Below, in pieces: positions 32,529 through 40,895 of a stretch of DNA of 64,000 bases. The DNA lies in assembly GCA_964597315.1 (NCBI GenBank), contig CAZQXD010000007.1:40663-104662 (forward strand), given 5' to 3'. The DNA is from CAZQXD01 sp964597315 (GTDB lineage Bacteria; Pseudomonadota; Gammaproteobacteria; Competibacterales; Competibacteraceae). Positions within the stretch are counted from its first letter, which is position 1. Every line of letters begins with the position of its first letter. The notes beneath the pieces are model-generated. The model was given only the letters and a program-made list of their open reading frames with translations, ran no database searches and was not told the origin of the DNA. Both the position numbers and the translations under genes were made by a program.

Positions 32529-33170
32529 TTACTTGGGGGCCGGTTGGTCGTTTTCAATCCCCTGGTCGGGTTTTTTGGCGGCCTGGGCCACGATAACCAT
32601 GGCCGGACGGATCAACCGGTCGTTGAGTACATAACCTTTCTGGACCACATGCAGCACGGTGTTAGGCTCCGCTTCGGCGGAAGGCTGCATGGCCATGGCC
32701 TCGTGCCGCGCCGGGTCGAACTTCTGGCCCTGGGGGTTGACCTCCTCGACGCCCACCTTGACCAGAGCGGCGGCCAGCATCTTCAGCGTCAGCTCGGCGC
32801 CTTCGATCAGCCGGTTCAAGTCCGCCGTCTCTCCGGCGTGGCCGATGCCCATTTCCAAGCTATCTTTGACCGGCAGCAGTTCGTTGACGAATTTCTCCAA
32901 GGCGAATTTATGGGCGTTGGCCAGTTCCCGCTCCGTGCGTTTACGCATGTTGTCCATTTCGGCCCGGGCGCCTAGAAACAGTTTCCAGTGTTCATCGGCC
33001 TTGACCTTGGCTTCCTCTAGTTCCCGCTGCAAGGCTTCGAGAGTGTCATGCCCCACCAGGGCGGCCTCCTGGTCGGCGGTCGGCTCGGACGCCGGGGCGG
33101 CGGTCATTTCGGGTGGGGTGGTTTCCCCCTGGGCAGGGGTGTTGTCCGCAGTGTTTTGTTTGTGGCTCAT
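32529..33170 (-). CDS. grpE: Nucleotide exchange factor GrpE
   Basis: A 213-residue protein that releases ADP from DnaK. The start MSHKQNTADNTPAQGE is preferred for the GGAG site 7 nt upstream. A disordered N terminus leads into a long helix (LEALQRELEEAKVKADEHWK) and the family motif DNMRKRTERELANAHKFALE. The beta domain ends with VLHVVQKGYVLNDRLIRPAMV. It lies between hrcA and dnaK. Confidence 0.95.
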   Translation of the reverse strand: MSHKQNTADNTPAQGETTPPEMTAAPASEPTADQEAALVGHDTLEALQRELEEAKVKADEHWKLFLGARAEMDNMRKRTERELANAHKFALEKFVNELLPVKDSLEMGIGHAGETADLNRLIEGAELTLKMLAAALVKVGVEEVNPQGQKFDPARHEAMAMQPSAEAEPNTVLHVVQKGYVLNDRLIRPAMVIVAQAAKKPDQGIENDQPAPK

Positions 33171-33256
33171 CCACTGTCTCCGTCGCAACAATTGAATAGT
33201 CATCGGCGACCCGATAAGCGGGCCGCAGTTCGGATGCTGTCTGCAAACGTGGGGTT

Positions 33257-34315
33257 TCAGTGGTGGGAATTCAAGGCCGAGGCCAGCAGCCGGGCGGTGA
33301 CATCGACAATGGGAACCACCCGGTCATAGGCCATGCGCGTAGGCCCGATCACCCCCAGCACTCCCACCACCCGGCCTTCTAGAGAATAGGGGGCGGTGAT
33401 GACGCTGATCTCGTCCAGGCTGTTAAAACCGGATTCGTCGCCGATGTAAATTTGCACCCCCTGGGCGTTCAGGCACTGATCAAACAAGTGCAGCAAGTCT
33501 CGCTTGCTGTTGAACAGCTCGAAAAGCTGGCGGAGTTTGTCCACATCGGACAATTCCGCGAAATCCATGAGGTTGGTTTCACCAGCCAGCACGTAGTCCT
33601 CAGAGGGCTGATCCGGCTGAAACGCCTGTTCGGCCATTTCGATGGCGGTGCGCATCATCCGGTGCATGTCCTCCTGGGTGCCCCGCAGCTCCTCCACCAA
33701 GGCATCGCGAATGGCCCGCAGGTCCCGGCCTGCGAACTGGGCGTTGAGATAATTGGCGGCCTGTTGCAGTTCCGCCTCGGTGTAGCCACGACCGGTATGG
33801 ATGACCCGGTTCTGAACCTCCCGTTCGTTGACCACCAGAATCACCAGCACCCGGTTTTCGGACATGGGCAGGAATTCCACATGGCGTAGCATCAGCAGTT
33901 CGCGGCGGGGCACCATCACCACGCCAGCCATGCGGGTGATGCCCGAGAGCATGGCGGAGACCGATTGCACCAGATCGGTGGTGCTCAAATCGGGATCGAA
34001 GCGCCGACGCAGTTCCGCCACTTCCCGGCCTTCCAGGGGCTTGACTTGCATCAGTGAGTCTACGAAGAAGCGGTAGCCACGCACCGTGGGCACCCGCCCG
34101 GCGGAGGTGTGTGGGGAGCGCAAAAACCCCATATCCTCCAGGTCGGCCATTACATTGCGCACGGTGGCGGGAGATAATTTAAGCTTGGCGTCGCGCACCA
34201 GGGTTCGCGACCCCACCGGCTGACCGTCTTGCACATACCGTTCGATCAACAGCTTGAGCAGAGACTGGGCGCGATCACTCAAGCCGCTGGTATCGTTGAC
34301 GTGGGAATCGACCAC
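33257..34315 (-). CDS. hrcA: Heat-inducible transcription repressor HrcA
   Basis: A 352-residue repressor of the CIRCE operator, folded by GroEL. The N-terminal winged helix reads LLKLLIERYVQDGQPVGSRTLV and KLSPATVRNVMADLEDMGFL with SPHTSAGRVPTVRGYRFFVD. The GAF-like C-terminal half ends in GVLGVIGPTRMAYDRVVPIV. It heads the heat-shock operon, and a CIRCE-like inverted repeat lies 18 bp upstream of its start. Autoregulation is therefore expected. Confidence 0.96.
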   Translation of the reverse strand: MVDSHVNDTSGLSDRAQSLLKLLIERYVQDGQPVGSRTLVRDAKLKLSPATVRNVMADLEDMGFLRSPHTSAGRVPTVRGYRFFVDSLMQVKPLEGREVAELRRRFDPDLSTTDLVQSVSAMLSGITRMAGVVMVPRRELLMLRHVEFLPMSENRVLVILVVNEREVQNRVIHTGRGYTEAELQQAANYLNAQFAGRDLRAIRDALVEELRGTQEDMHRMMRTAIEMAEQAFQPDQPSEDYVLAGETNLMDFAELSDVDKLRQLFELFNSKRDLLHLFDQCLNAQGVQIYIGDESGFNSLDEISVITAPYSLEGRVVGVLGVIGPTRMAYDRVVPIVDVTARLLASALNSHH

Positions 34316-34332
34316 AGGCTCTACCCCTTAGA

Positions 34333-34359
34333 CTGGCAATCGCCCCATGAGAGTGCCAG
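34333..34359 (-). promoter_or_regulatory. CIRCE-like operator for HrcA
   Basis: On the minus strand CTGGCACTC, nine bases, then GATTGCCAG. This keeps the CIRCE geometry (TTAGCACTC-N9-GAGTGCTAA) with a 9-bp inverted repeat broken by one mismatch, and the half-site core GCACTC is intact on one side. It is just upstream of hrcA and within the divergent hrcA/nadK region. Confidence 0.65.
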
Positions 34360-34468
34360 CCCGGGAACCTAGCAACTCCCCGCCCAAGGTGTCAAGCCAC
34401 CCCCCCCGACGGTTGGCGGGGGGGGCGCGAAATGATAACGTGACCGAATCACCAGGACCCCTAAACCC

Positions 34469-35368
34469 ATGCCCTATATCTTCAACACCATCGGCTTGAT
34501 CGGAAAATTCGGAGATACCAGCGGCGCGGACACCATCGACCAGATCGCCACCTGGCTGCGTCGGCGCGATGTGAAAGTGCTGTTTGACGAGGGCACCGCC
34601 GAACTGCTGCCCCCCAACGGTCTGGAGGTGGCCAACCGCCGCGCCATCGGTCGACAGTGCGACCTGGCTATCGTGGTGGGAGGCGATGGCACCTTGCTCA
34701 ACGCCGGTCGTTCCCTGGTGGACTTCCAGGTGCCGATCCTGGGGGTAAACCTGGGTCGGCTCGGATTTCTGGCCGATGTGTCGCCCTTGGAGATTCCCCA
34801 TCGCCTGGAAGAGATTCTCAACGGCCAGTTCCAGGAGGAAAGCCGCTCCCTGCTCCACGCCCAGATTGTGCGCGACGACCGGGCGGTCACCCAGTCTTAC
34901 GCCCTAAACGATGTGGTGGTTCACAAGCGGGACGTGGCCCGGATGATCGAGTTGGAGACTTTTCTGGACGGCCAGTTCCTGAACGCCTACCGGGCCGACG
35001 GGCTGATTATCTCCACCCCCACCGGCTCCACAGCCTATGCCCTGTCCGGGGGCGGTCCCATCATCCATCCGGCCCTGGAGGCCGTGGTGGTGGTGCCCAT
35101 CTGCCCTCACACCCTCACCCACCGGCCTATCGTGGTGGGGGCCGATGCGGAGATCGAGATCCGGGTCAACGAAACCAATACCACCCATACCCAAATTACC
35201 TGCGACGGCCAGATCAGCCTGGCCATCGAACCCGGGGACCGCATCCGCATCCGTAAAAAACGCCGCAAGCTGCGGCTGATCCACCCCACCGGTCACGACT
35301 ATTTCCAATTGCTGCGGGCCAAGCTGCAATGGGGAGTCACCCCGGAAGGCACGCCGTTCGTGAAATAG
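34469..35368 (+). CDS. nadK: NAD kinase
   Basis: A 299-residue enzyme that phosphorylates NAD to NADP. It contains the ATP/metal motif VVGGDGTLLNAGRSL near 70 with the GGDG signature. LNDVVVHKRDVARMIELE near 148 and DGLIISTPTGSTAYALSGGGP near 175 are the nucleotide-binding and glycine-rich segments. It is divergent from hrcA and 12 bp upstream of recN, the usual gammaproteobacterial arrangement. Confidence 0.97.
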   Translation: MPYIFNTIGLIGKFGDTSGADTIDQIATWLRRRDVKVLFDEGTAELLPPNGLEVANRRAIGRQCDLAIVVGGDGTLLNAGRSLVDFQVPILGVNLGRLGFLADVSPLEIPHRLEEILNGQFQEESRSLLHAQIVRDDRAVTQSYALNDVVVHKRDVARMIELETFLDGQFLNAYRADGLIISTPTGSTAYALSGGGPIIHPALEAVVVVPICPHTLTHRPIVVGADAEIEIRVNETNTTHTQITCDGQISLAIEPGDRIRIRKKRRKLRLIHPTGHDYFQLLRAKLQWGVTPEGTPFVK

Positions 35369-35380
35369 AGCCTGGACCCC

Positions 35381-37063
35381 ATGCTGATCCATTTGCAGAT
35401 TCGCGACTTTGCCATCGTCGAACACCTGGCCTTGGATTTCGGCCCGGGGATGACGGCGCTCACCGGAGAAACCGGGGCAGGCAAGTCCATCCTCATCGAC
35501 GCCCTCGGGCTGCTGCTGGGGGACCGGGCCGACAGCGCCGTGATTCGCCCCGGAGTCGGGCGGGCCGAGCTGGTGGCGGTATTCGATCTCGCCGCCCTGC
35601 CCGAGGCCCGGGCCTGGCTGGCGGAACGGGACCTGGGGGACGACCCGGAATGTCACCTGCGCCGACTGGTCACCCGGGAGGGCCGTTCCCGGGCCTATCT
35701 CAATGGCAGCCCCCAGCCCCTGCAAGTACTCAAAGAGTTCGGCGAACGGCTGGTGGATATTCATGGCCAGCATGAACATCAGTCCCTGCTGCGCCGCGAC
35801 GTCCAGCGCCAGTTGCTAGACGATGCCGCCGGCCACGGATCGCTGCTGTCCGAACTGGCCGACCAGCACCGGGAAATCAGCGGACTGGGCCGACGACTGG
35901 CGGAACTGGAGCAGGCTCGCACAGAGCGGGAAGCGCGTTTAGACCTGCTGCGCTTTCAGGTCCGGGAGCTTGAAGCCCTGAACCTGGGAATAGGAGAACT
36001 GGCCGACATGGAGGACGAGCATCGCCGACTGGCCAACGCCGGACGGCTGCTGGAAACCTGCCAGTCGGCCCTGGATACCCTCTACGATAACGAAGACCAA
36101 TCCGTGAGTACCTGGCTGGGGCGGGTGGCCGGGGAGTTGGAGCCGTTACAAGACATCGACGCCCGGCTGGGTCCGGCCCTGGAGTTGGTCAACGCCGCCC
36201 TGATCCAGGTCCAAGAGGCCAGTGACACCCTGCGCCGCTATCTGCTGGACACCGACCCGGACCCGGGCCGACTGGATTGGCTGGAACAACGCCTAGCGGA
36301 CATTCAGGCATTGGCCCGCAAGCACCGCCGCCGCCCCGGGGAGCTGCCAACCCTGCTGGGGGAACTGGGCGGCGAACTGGACGCCATCGAACACGGCGAG
36401 GAGCGGGAAGCGGAACTGCGCCAGGCCCTGGAACGGGCCGAGGCCGAGTATCACCGTCTGGCGAATCAACTGAGCCGACAGCGGACCACCGCCGCCACCG
36501 AGCTGAGTCAGCGGGTTAGCGAAGCCATGCAGAGCCTGGGCATGGCCGGCGGGCGTTTCGAGATTCGCCTGGAAGCCACCGGCCGCCCTACCCCCACCGG
36601 CCTGGAGACCGTGGAGTTTCTGGTTAGCGCCAATCCAGGCCAGCCCCCCCGGTCCTTGGCCAAGGTGGCTTCTGGTGGCGAGTTGTCCCGGATCAGCCTG
36701 GCCATTCAGGTCATCACCGCCCACGGCGAGCGCATCCCCACCCTGATTTTCGACGAGGTGGACACCGGCATCGGCGGCGGCATCGCCGAGGTGGTGGGTC
36801 GGCGGCTGCGGGAGCTAGGCGGCTCCCGGCAAGTGCTGTGTGTCACCCATCTGCCCCAGGTGGCGGCCCAGGCTCATCGGCATCTGCAAGTGAGCAAACA
36901 CAGCGACGGAACCAGCACCGCCACCCGCATTCTGGCCTTGGACCAGGAGGCTCGGGTGGGCGAAGTCGCCCGGATGCTGGGGGGAATGGAACTCACCGAT
37001 AACACCCTGGCCCATGCCCGGGAAATGATCGACCGGGCTCAGTCCCCGTCGGAGGAGCGGTAA
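35381..37063 (+). CDS. recN: DNA repair protein RecN
   Basis: A 560-residue SMC-like ATPase in double-strand-break repair. Walker A GETGAGKSILIDALG lies near 30, a coiled coil spans about 155-370, the signature ASGGELSRISLAIQV is near 430 and Walker B TLIFDEVDTGIGGG near 455. VLCVTHLPQVAAQAHRHLQV is the H-loop region. It is co-transcribed with nadK, and its last 25 bp overlap the end of the convergent fur gene. No LexA box is recognised in the short upstream gap. Confidence 0.97.
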   Translation: MLIHLQIRDFAIVEHLALDFGPGMTALTGETGAGKSILIDALGLLLGDRADSAVIRPGVGRAELVAVFDLAALPEARAWLAERDLGDDPECHLRRLVTREGRSRAYLNGSPQPLQVLKEFGERLVDIHGQHEHQSLLRRDVQRQLLDDAAGHGSLLSELADQHREISGLGRRLAELEQARTEREARLDLLRFQVRELEALNLGIGELADMEDEHRRLANAGRLLETCQSALDTLYDNEDQSVSTWLGRVAGELEPLQDIDARLGPALELVNAALIQVQEASDTLRRYLLDTDPDPGRLDWLEQRLADIQALARKHRRRPGELPTLLGELGGELDAIEHGEEREAELRQALERAEAEYHRLANQLSRQRTTAATELSQRVSEAMQSLGMAGGRFEIRLEATGRPTPTGLETVEFLVSANPGQPPRSLAKVASGGELSRISLAIQVITAHGERIPTLIFDEVDTGIGGGIAEVVGRRLRELGGSRQVLCVTHLPQVAAQAHRHLQVSKHSDGTSTATRILALDQEARVGEVARMLGGMELTDNTLAHAREMIDRAQSPSEER

Positions 37064-37473
37064 GGGCAGTTCTCGGTGATGCAGTCGCCGTAGAGAATCA
37101 GGCAATGATCGGCGAGCTTGAAGCCATGGGCGGCGGCCATTTTCCGCTGCTGCTTTTCGATAATCTCGTCCACAAACTCCTCGATATGCCCACATTGCAG
37201 GCAGACGATATGGTCGTGGTGATCCCCCTGGTTGAGTTCGAAGATAGACTGGCCGCCCTCGAAGTGGTGGCGCTTCACCAGCCCCGCCGATTCGAACTGA
37301 GTCAGCACCCGGTAAACCGTGGCCAGACCGATCTCCTCTCCGGCGGCGATCAGTGCCTTATAAATGTCTTCGGCGGTCATGTGACGGTCGGCGTTGTCCT
37401 GAAGCATCTCCAGGATCTTCATGCGCGGCATCGTCACTTTGAGTCCGGCCTGTTTCAATTCTTTGGAACTCAA
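37039..37473 (-). CDS. fur: Ferric uptake regulator Fur
   Basis: A 144-residue iron-responsive repressor. The winged helix covers residues 1-85 (LKQAGLKVTMPRMKILEML, GLATVYRVLTQFESAGLVKRHHFEGG). The metal sites follow: HHDHIVCLQCGHIEEFVDE with the first Cys pair and CITENCPYR with the second. It ends overlapping recN on the opposite strand. The region between fur and bamE contains a weak ATGAT-N8-ATCAT inverted repeat (37522-37539), too short to call a Fur box. Confidence 0.97.
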   Translation of the reverse strand: MSSKELKQAGLKVTMPRMKILEMLQDNADRHMTAEDIYKALIAAGEEIGLATVYRVLTQFESAGLVKRHHFEGGQSIFELNQGDHHDHIVCLQCGHIEEFVDEIIEKQQRKMAAAHGFKLADHCLILYGDCITENCPYRSSDGD

Positions 37474-37571
37474 GCCCTGTTACCCTCGTTTCGGCTATGC
37501 ACCCACGGCCAGCTTTGCGCTATGATTGGCAGTCATCATCAACTGCCTATCCAGATCTAGTTTAACACCCC

Positions 37572-37910
37572 ATGCCAAGAATCCTGCTGCTCGCCTGCCT
37601 TGGGGCGGCCCTCGCCGCCGCCGGTTGTACCACGGACGCCATCCCCGGCGTCTACCGCATTGATATTCGCCAGGGCAATCACCTGGACGAGGCCCAGGTG
37701 GCGCAACTCCGTCCCGGAATGTCCAAGCGCCAGATCCGATTTCTGCTGGGCACGCCCTTGGTCGAAGACTCCTTCAACCCCAACCGCTGGGACTATTTCT
37801 ACAGCTTCCGGGAAGATGGAGAGCTGATACAGCGCAAACATGTGGCGTTGTTTTTTCAGGGGGAACAATTGGCGCGAGTGGAGAATAATCTGAATCCCGA
37901 GACCCCTTAG
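37572..37910 (+). CDS. bamE: Outer membrane assembly lipoprotein BamE
   Basis: A 112-residue lipoprotein of the beta-barrel assembly machine. The signal peptide ends in a lipobox, LAAAGC, with Cys19 or so as the lipidated residue. The conserved core GNHLDEAQVAQLRPGMSKRQ and FLLGTPLVEDSFNPNRWDYFY is typical of SmpA/OmlA. It is divergent from fur, and its stop overlaps the stop of rnfH by 4 bp. Confidence 0.95.
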   Translation: MPRILLLACLGAALAAAGCTTDAIPGVYRIDIRQGNHLDEAQVAQLRPGMSKRQIRFLLGTPLVEDSFNPNRWDYFYSFREDGELIQRKHVALFFQGEQLARVENNLNPETP

Positions 37911-38239
37911 TCCTCCTGGGCAGCCTCTAGGCCACCGCCTTTTTTCATCCGCTTGCCCTCCGCCGCCCGCTGCTTGCGTACCTGTTTGGGATCGGCAATC
38001 AAGGGCCGGTAGACCTCCACTCGGTCCCCCGGGCGTAGGGTGGCGCCGGACTTGCTGAGCTTGCCGAATACCCCCAGATCGGTCGTCTCCGGGTCAATTT
38101 CCGGGAACCGCTCCTGGATTCGGGACAGCCGCACGGCGTCGGCCAGGGAAGCGCCTTCCGGCACCTCCACGGGGATAATCACCTGTTCATCGGGGCGGGC
38201 ATAGGCCACTTCCACAGCCAGGGTCTTAGGGTCGGCCAT
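37907..38239 (-). CDS. rnfH: RnfH/RatB family protein
   Basis: A 110-residue ubiquitin-fold protein of the RnfH family. The start MADPKTLAVEVAYARPDEQ matches family N termini; the longer frame extends into ratA. The core LGVFGKLSKSGATLRPGDRV is diagnostic. It overlaps the end of ratA by 14 bp, giving the ratAB pair found beside smpB in many proteobacteria. The function is not settled. Confidence 0.92.
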   Translation of the reverse strand: MADPKTLAVEVAYARPDEQVIIPVEVPEGASLADAVRLSRIQERFPEIDPETTDLGVFGKLSKSGATLRPGDRVEVYRPLIADPKQVRKQRAAEGKRMKKGGGLEAAQED

Positions 38240-38663
38240 ATAATTCCACCGCCCGCTTGGCAAAAGCGTCCACCAAAGAATTGGCAATCTGGCTGAACAC
38301 CGGCCCCACGGCCAAGCTCAGCAGCGTATTGGAAAACTCGTAGTCCATGTCCAGGGACACTTTGCAGGCGTGTTCGTCCAGGGCTTTGAAGTGCCAGAAG
38401 CCTTCCAGATGATGAAACGGCCCCTCCACCAGACGTATCTCGATCATCTTGTTGTATTGCAGGCGGTTGCACGTGGTAAACGATTTCTTCAGTTTACCCT
38501 TGGACAGTTCCAGGGTGGCCCGCACTTCGTCATCGTTTCGGCTCAATACCCGCGCCGACTTGCACCAGGGCAAAAATTGGGGATAGGACTCGATATCATC
38601 CACCAGGGCGAACATCTCCGCCGCCCCATAGGGAACCAGAGCATTCTTGTGTACATGCGCCAT
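38226..38663 (-). CDS. ratA: RatA / coenzyme Q-binding START-domain protein
   Basis: A 145-residue SRPBCC-fold protein. MAHVHKNALVPYGAAEMFALV and DIESYPQFLPWCKSARVLS are the family N-terminal motifs, and the long C-terminal helix is VFSQIANSLVDAFAKRAVEL. Homologues are described as an inhibitor of 70S ribosome association in E. coli and as CoQ-binding COQ10-like proteins. The conserved neighbourhood with smpB and rnfH favours the usual RatA annotation without deciding function. It is divergent from smpB. Confidence 0.92.
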   Translation of the reverse strand: MAHVHKNALVPYGAAEMFALVDDIESYPQFLPWCKSARVLSRNDDEVRATLELSKGKLKKSFTTCNRLQYNKMIEIRLVEGPFHHLEGFWHFKALDEHACKVSLDMDYEFSNTLLSLAVGPVFSQIANSLVDAFAKRAVELYGRP

Positions 38664-38810
38664 TTATTCTCTCCGCTCGAGCCATGGTTCCTAAGCTTAG
38701 CCAAACCTGCCACGACCGTTTGCCCAGGGCCGGATTGTCTGGCAAAACCGCCGGTCGCTCAACCACCAGACCATACCCCCGGCTGATAGATCGGCCTATA
38801 ATGCGCTCCC

Positions 38811-39281
38811 ATGGCCAAACAGAAACAGCAATCCGACAACACCATCGCCCGCAACAAAAAAGCGTTCCACGATTATTTTATCGAGGAACACTTCGAGGCG
38901 GGACTGTCCCTACAAGGCTGGGAGGTCAAAAGCCTGCGGGCCGGCCGCGCCCAGATCAAGGAAGCCTATGTGACGATCCGCGATGGCGAAGCCTATCTTT
39001 TCGGCTGCCATATCGCCCCACTGCCCTCCGCCTCCACCCATGTGAACCCGGACCCGGTACGCACCCGCAAGCTGCTATTGCACCGCCAGGAACTCAGCCG
39101 CTTGATCGGCGCTGTGGAACGCAAAGGTTATACCCTCGCCCCCCTGGCCCTGTACTGGAAGCATGGGCGGGCCAAGCTGGATGTGGGCCTGGCCAAGGGC
39201 AAGAAAGCCTACGACAAGCGGGCCACCGAAAAAGAACGGGATTGGCAGCGTGAAAAACAACGGACGCTGCGGGTGAACTGA
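38811..39281 (+). CDS. smpB: SsrA-binding protein SmpB
   Basis: A 156-residue partner of tmRNA in ribosome rescue. Conserved segments are NTIARNKKAFHDYFIEEHFE, GLSLQGWEVKSLRAGRAQIK and the C-terminal basic tail KGKKAYDKRATEKERDWQRE, which fills the decoding channel. No tmRNA gene is seen within the window. Confidence 0.97.
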   Translation: MAKQKQQSDNTIARNKKAFHDYFIEEHFEAGLSLQGWEVKSLRAGRAQIKEAYVTIRDGEAYLFGCHIAPLPSASTHVNPDPVRTRKLLLHRQELSRLIGAVERKGYTLAPLALYWKHGRAKLDVGLAKGKKAYDKRATEKERDWQREKQRTLRVN

Positions 39282-39319
39282 CGCACCTTGGTGGTCAATC
39301 CCGCAGTTTATCGGGCGGG

Positions 39320-40834
39320 TCAGAGCAGTTGATAAAAAGGCACCAGCCCGAACCAGAGAATATAGCTGAGGGCCGCCACCAGCAGCCCGTCGATACGACC
39401 GACTGTAGCGCTGCGCCGATAGTCCCTAAGTAACCACAGCAGCAGCACGGCATGGGGCAGCACCCACACCGCAGCCCCCCGGTAGCTGCCGTGCAGCCCC
39501 TGCCAATCCCCCCATAACACCGCCGCCAAGGCCGCCAACACCACGCAAACCATGGCCAACCCGGCGGCCTGGCGTGGTCCCAAGCGCACGGCCAGGGTGC
39601 CCTTAGCGGCCTGTCGGTCGGCTTCCAGGTCCGGTATACCAGCTAGGATGATGGCTGGCAGCACCGCTAGAAATAGGGGCAGGCTGGCCAACCACGGAAA
39701 ACCATCCCACCAGGCTCCGCCCTGAAACACATAACCGCAGAGCATGACCCCCAGGCTGTGGGTGAGAGCGACATTCATCTCCCCCAGCCCCCGGTAAACC
39801 AGCTTCAGGGGTGGAGCGGTATAGCCCAGACACAGCACCAGCATCACCCCGATCAGCACCGTCAGCACCGCCGCCGGGGTCGCACTGGCGGACACCAAAA
39901 CTCCCGCTGCTCCCAGGGCCGCCATCAGGGCCATCGCCCTACCGGCACGGATTTCCCGGAAGCTTAGCCGTCCGTCTACCAGCACCCGGGAGCCGCCGGT
40001 AAAAGGGCCGTGGCAGCGATTGGCCCGGTCAGTTTCATAGTCCTGGTACTCATTGCCCAGCACCGTGGCCACTTCCAGAAAAAACAAGAACACATAGCCC
40101 GGCCAGTAACTACTCCAATCCAGCGCGGTCCCGCTCCCCCGGGCCGCCCCCAAGGCTCCCACCGTATAGGCCAGCCAGGTCATGGGGTAGAATTGCAACC
40201 GGATGGCCGCCACCCAGGCCCCGAGTTTGTCCACCAACCGCCGCCCCGGACCGACAGCGCCTTTGGCCAGGGAAAAACCCATGGCCCGGGCCTGCTCCAA
40301 CCAGTCGGCCCGCCGTGGGGCGTCGGAATCCTTCACCGGTCCCAAGGTGAGAATGCGGGTGACGCGGATGCCGCAAAAGCCCAACACCGAGCGTTTCATG
40401 GCGTTATGACCGGGCGCCCGAAACACCAGCCGATAGACCCAGCCGGGCATGTCCTGGGTGGTGATCAGGTGAGCGGTGCGCCCGGTCAGCAGGCCCTGGA
40501 AACCCCCGTTTTCGGTTTCCCGGAAGGCAAACCCGGGCAGAATCACCCGGTCTAGAAAACCCTTGAGCAACGCTGGCCCGGTGCCCCACCAACCGGGATA
40601 GACGAACACCAGATGCTCGGCCCAGGCGATCAGCTCCTTGGCCCGGATCAGGTCCGGCTCCAGGGGCTGGTCGGTGGGGGAGACGGTGCGCACATGGGGG
40701 TCGAAATCCAGCTCCGCCAGATTCAGCCGTCGAACATCCACCCCAGCCCGCCGCGCCCCGGCCTGGTAGGCGTCGGCCAGCGCCCCGCACAGGCTGTCCT
40801 GGCGGGGATGGCCGAGAATGAGCAATACCCCCAT
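39320..40834 (-). CDS. Fusion of a flavodoxin-like NAD(P)H:quinone oxidoreductase and a UbiA-family prenyltransferase
   Basis: A 504-residue two-domain protein. Residues 1-190 form a KefF/NQO1-type flavodoxin-like domain (LLILGHPRQDSLCGALADAY, FVYPGWWGTGPALLKGFLDRV). Residues 210-504 form a UbiA-superfamily membrane prenyltransferase with about eight helices. The prenyl-diphosphate motif is GNEYQDYETDRANR and the second Asp motif is GIPDLEADRQ. A start with AGAGGG 5 nt upstream is chosen, eight codons inside the longest frame. Linking a quinone reductase to a quinone prenyltransferase suggests reduction of the aromatic substrate or product at the membrane. The exact substrate (menaquinone, tocopherol-like or other) is unknown. 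Confidence 0.8.
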   Translation of the reverse strand: MGVLLILGHPRQDSLCGALADAYQAGARRAGVDVRRLNLAELDFDPHVRTVSPTDQPLEPDLIRAKELIAWAEHLVFVYPGWWGTGPALLKGFLDRVILPGFAFRETENGGFQGLLTGRTAHLITTQDMPGWVYRLVFRAPGHNAMKRSVLGFCGIRVTRILTLGPVKDSDAPRRADWLEQARAMGFSLAKGAVGPGRRLVDKLGAWVAAIRLQFYPMTWLAYTVGALGAARGSGTALDWSSYWPGYVFLFFLEVATVLGNEYQDYETDRANRCHGPFTGGSRVLVDGRLSFREIRAGRAMALMAALGAAGVLVSASATPAAVLTVLIGVMLVLCLGYTAPPLKLVYRGLGEMNVALTHSLGVMLCGYVFQGGAWWDGFPWLASLPLFLAVLPAIILAGIPDLEADRQAAKGTLAVRLGPRQAAGLAMVCVVLAALAAVLWGDWQGLHGSYRGAAVWVLPHAVLLLWLLRDYRRSATVGRIDGLLVAALSYILWFGLVPFYQLL

Positions 40835-40895
40835 GACGCCCTCTGGTTTGTTACCCATTGACTGGGCGCGGCGCCCGCTGGCGCGGCGCCCGAAC

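Noticed and set aside
37522..37539. Fur box between fur and bamE
   Set aside because: Only a 5-bp ATGAT/ATCAT palindrome with the wrong internal sequence for the 19-bp consensus.
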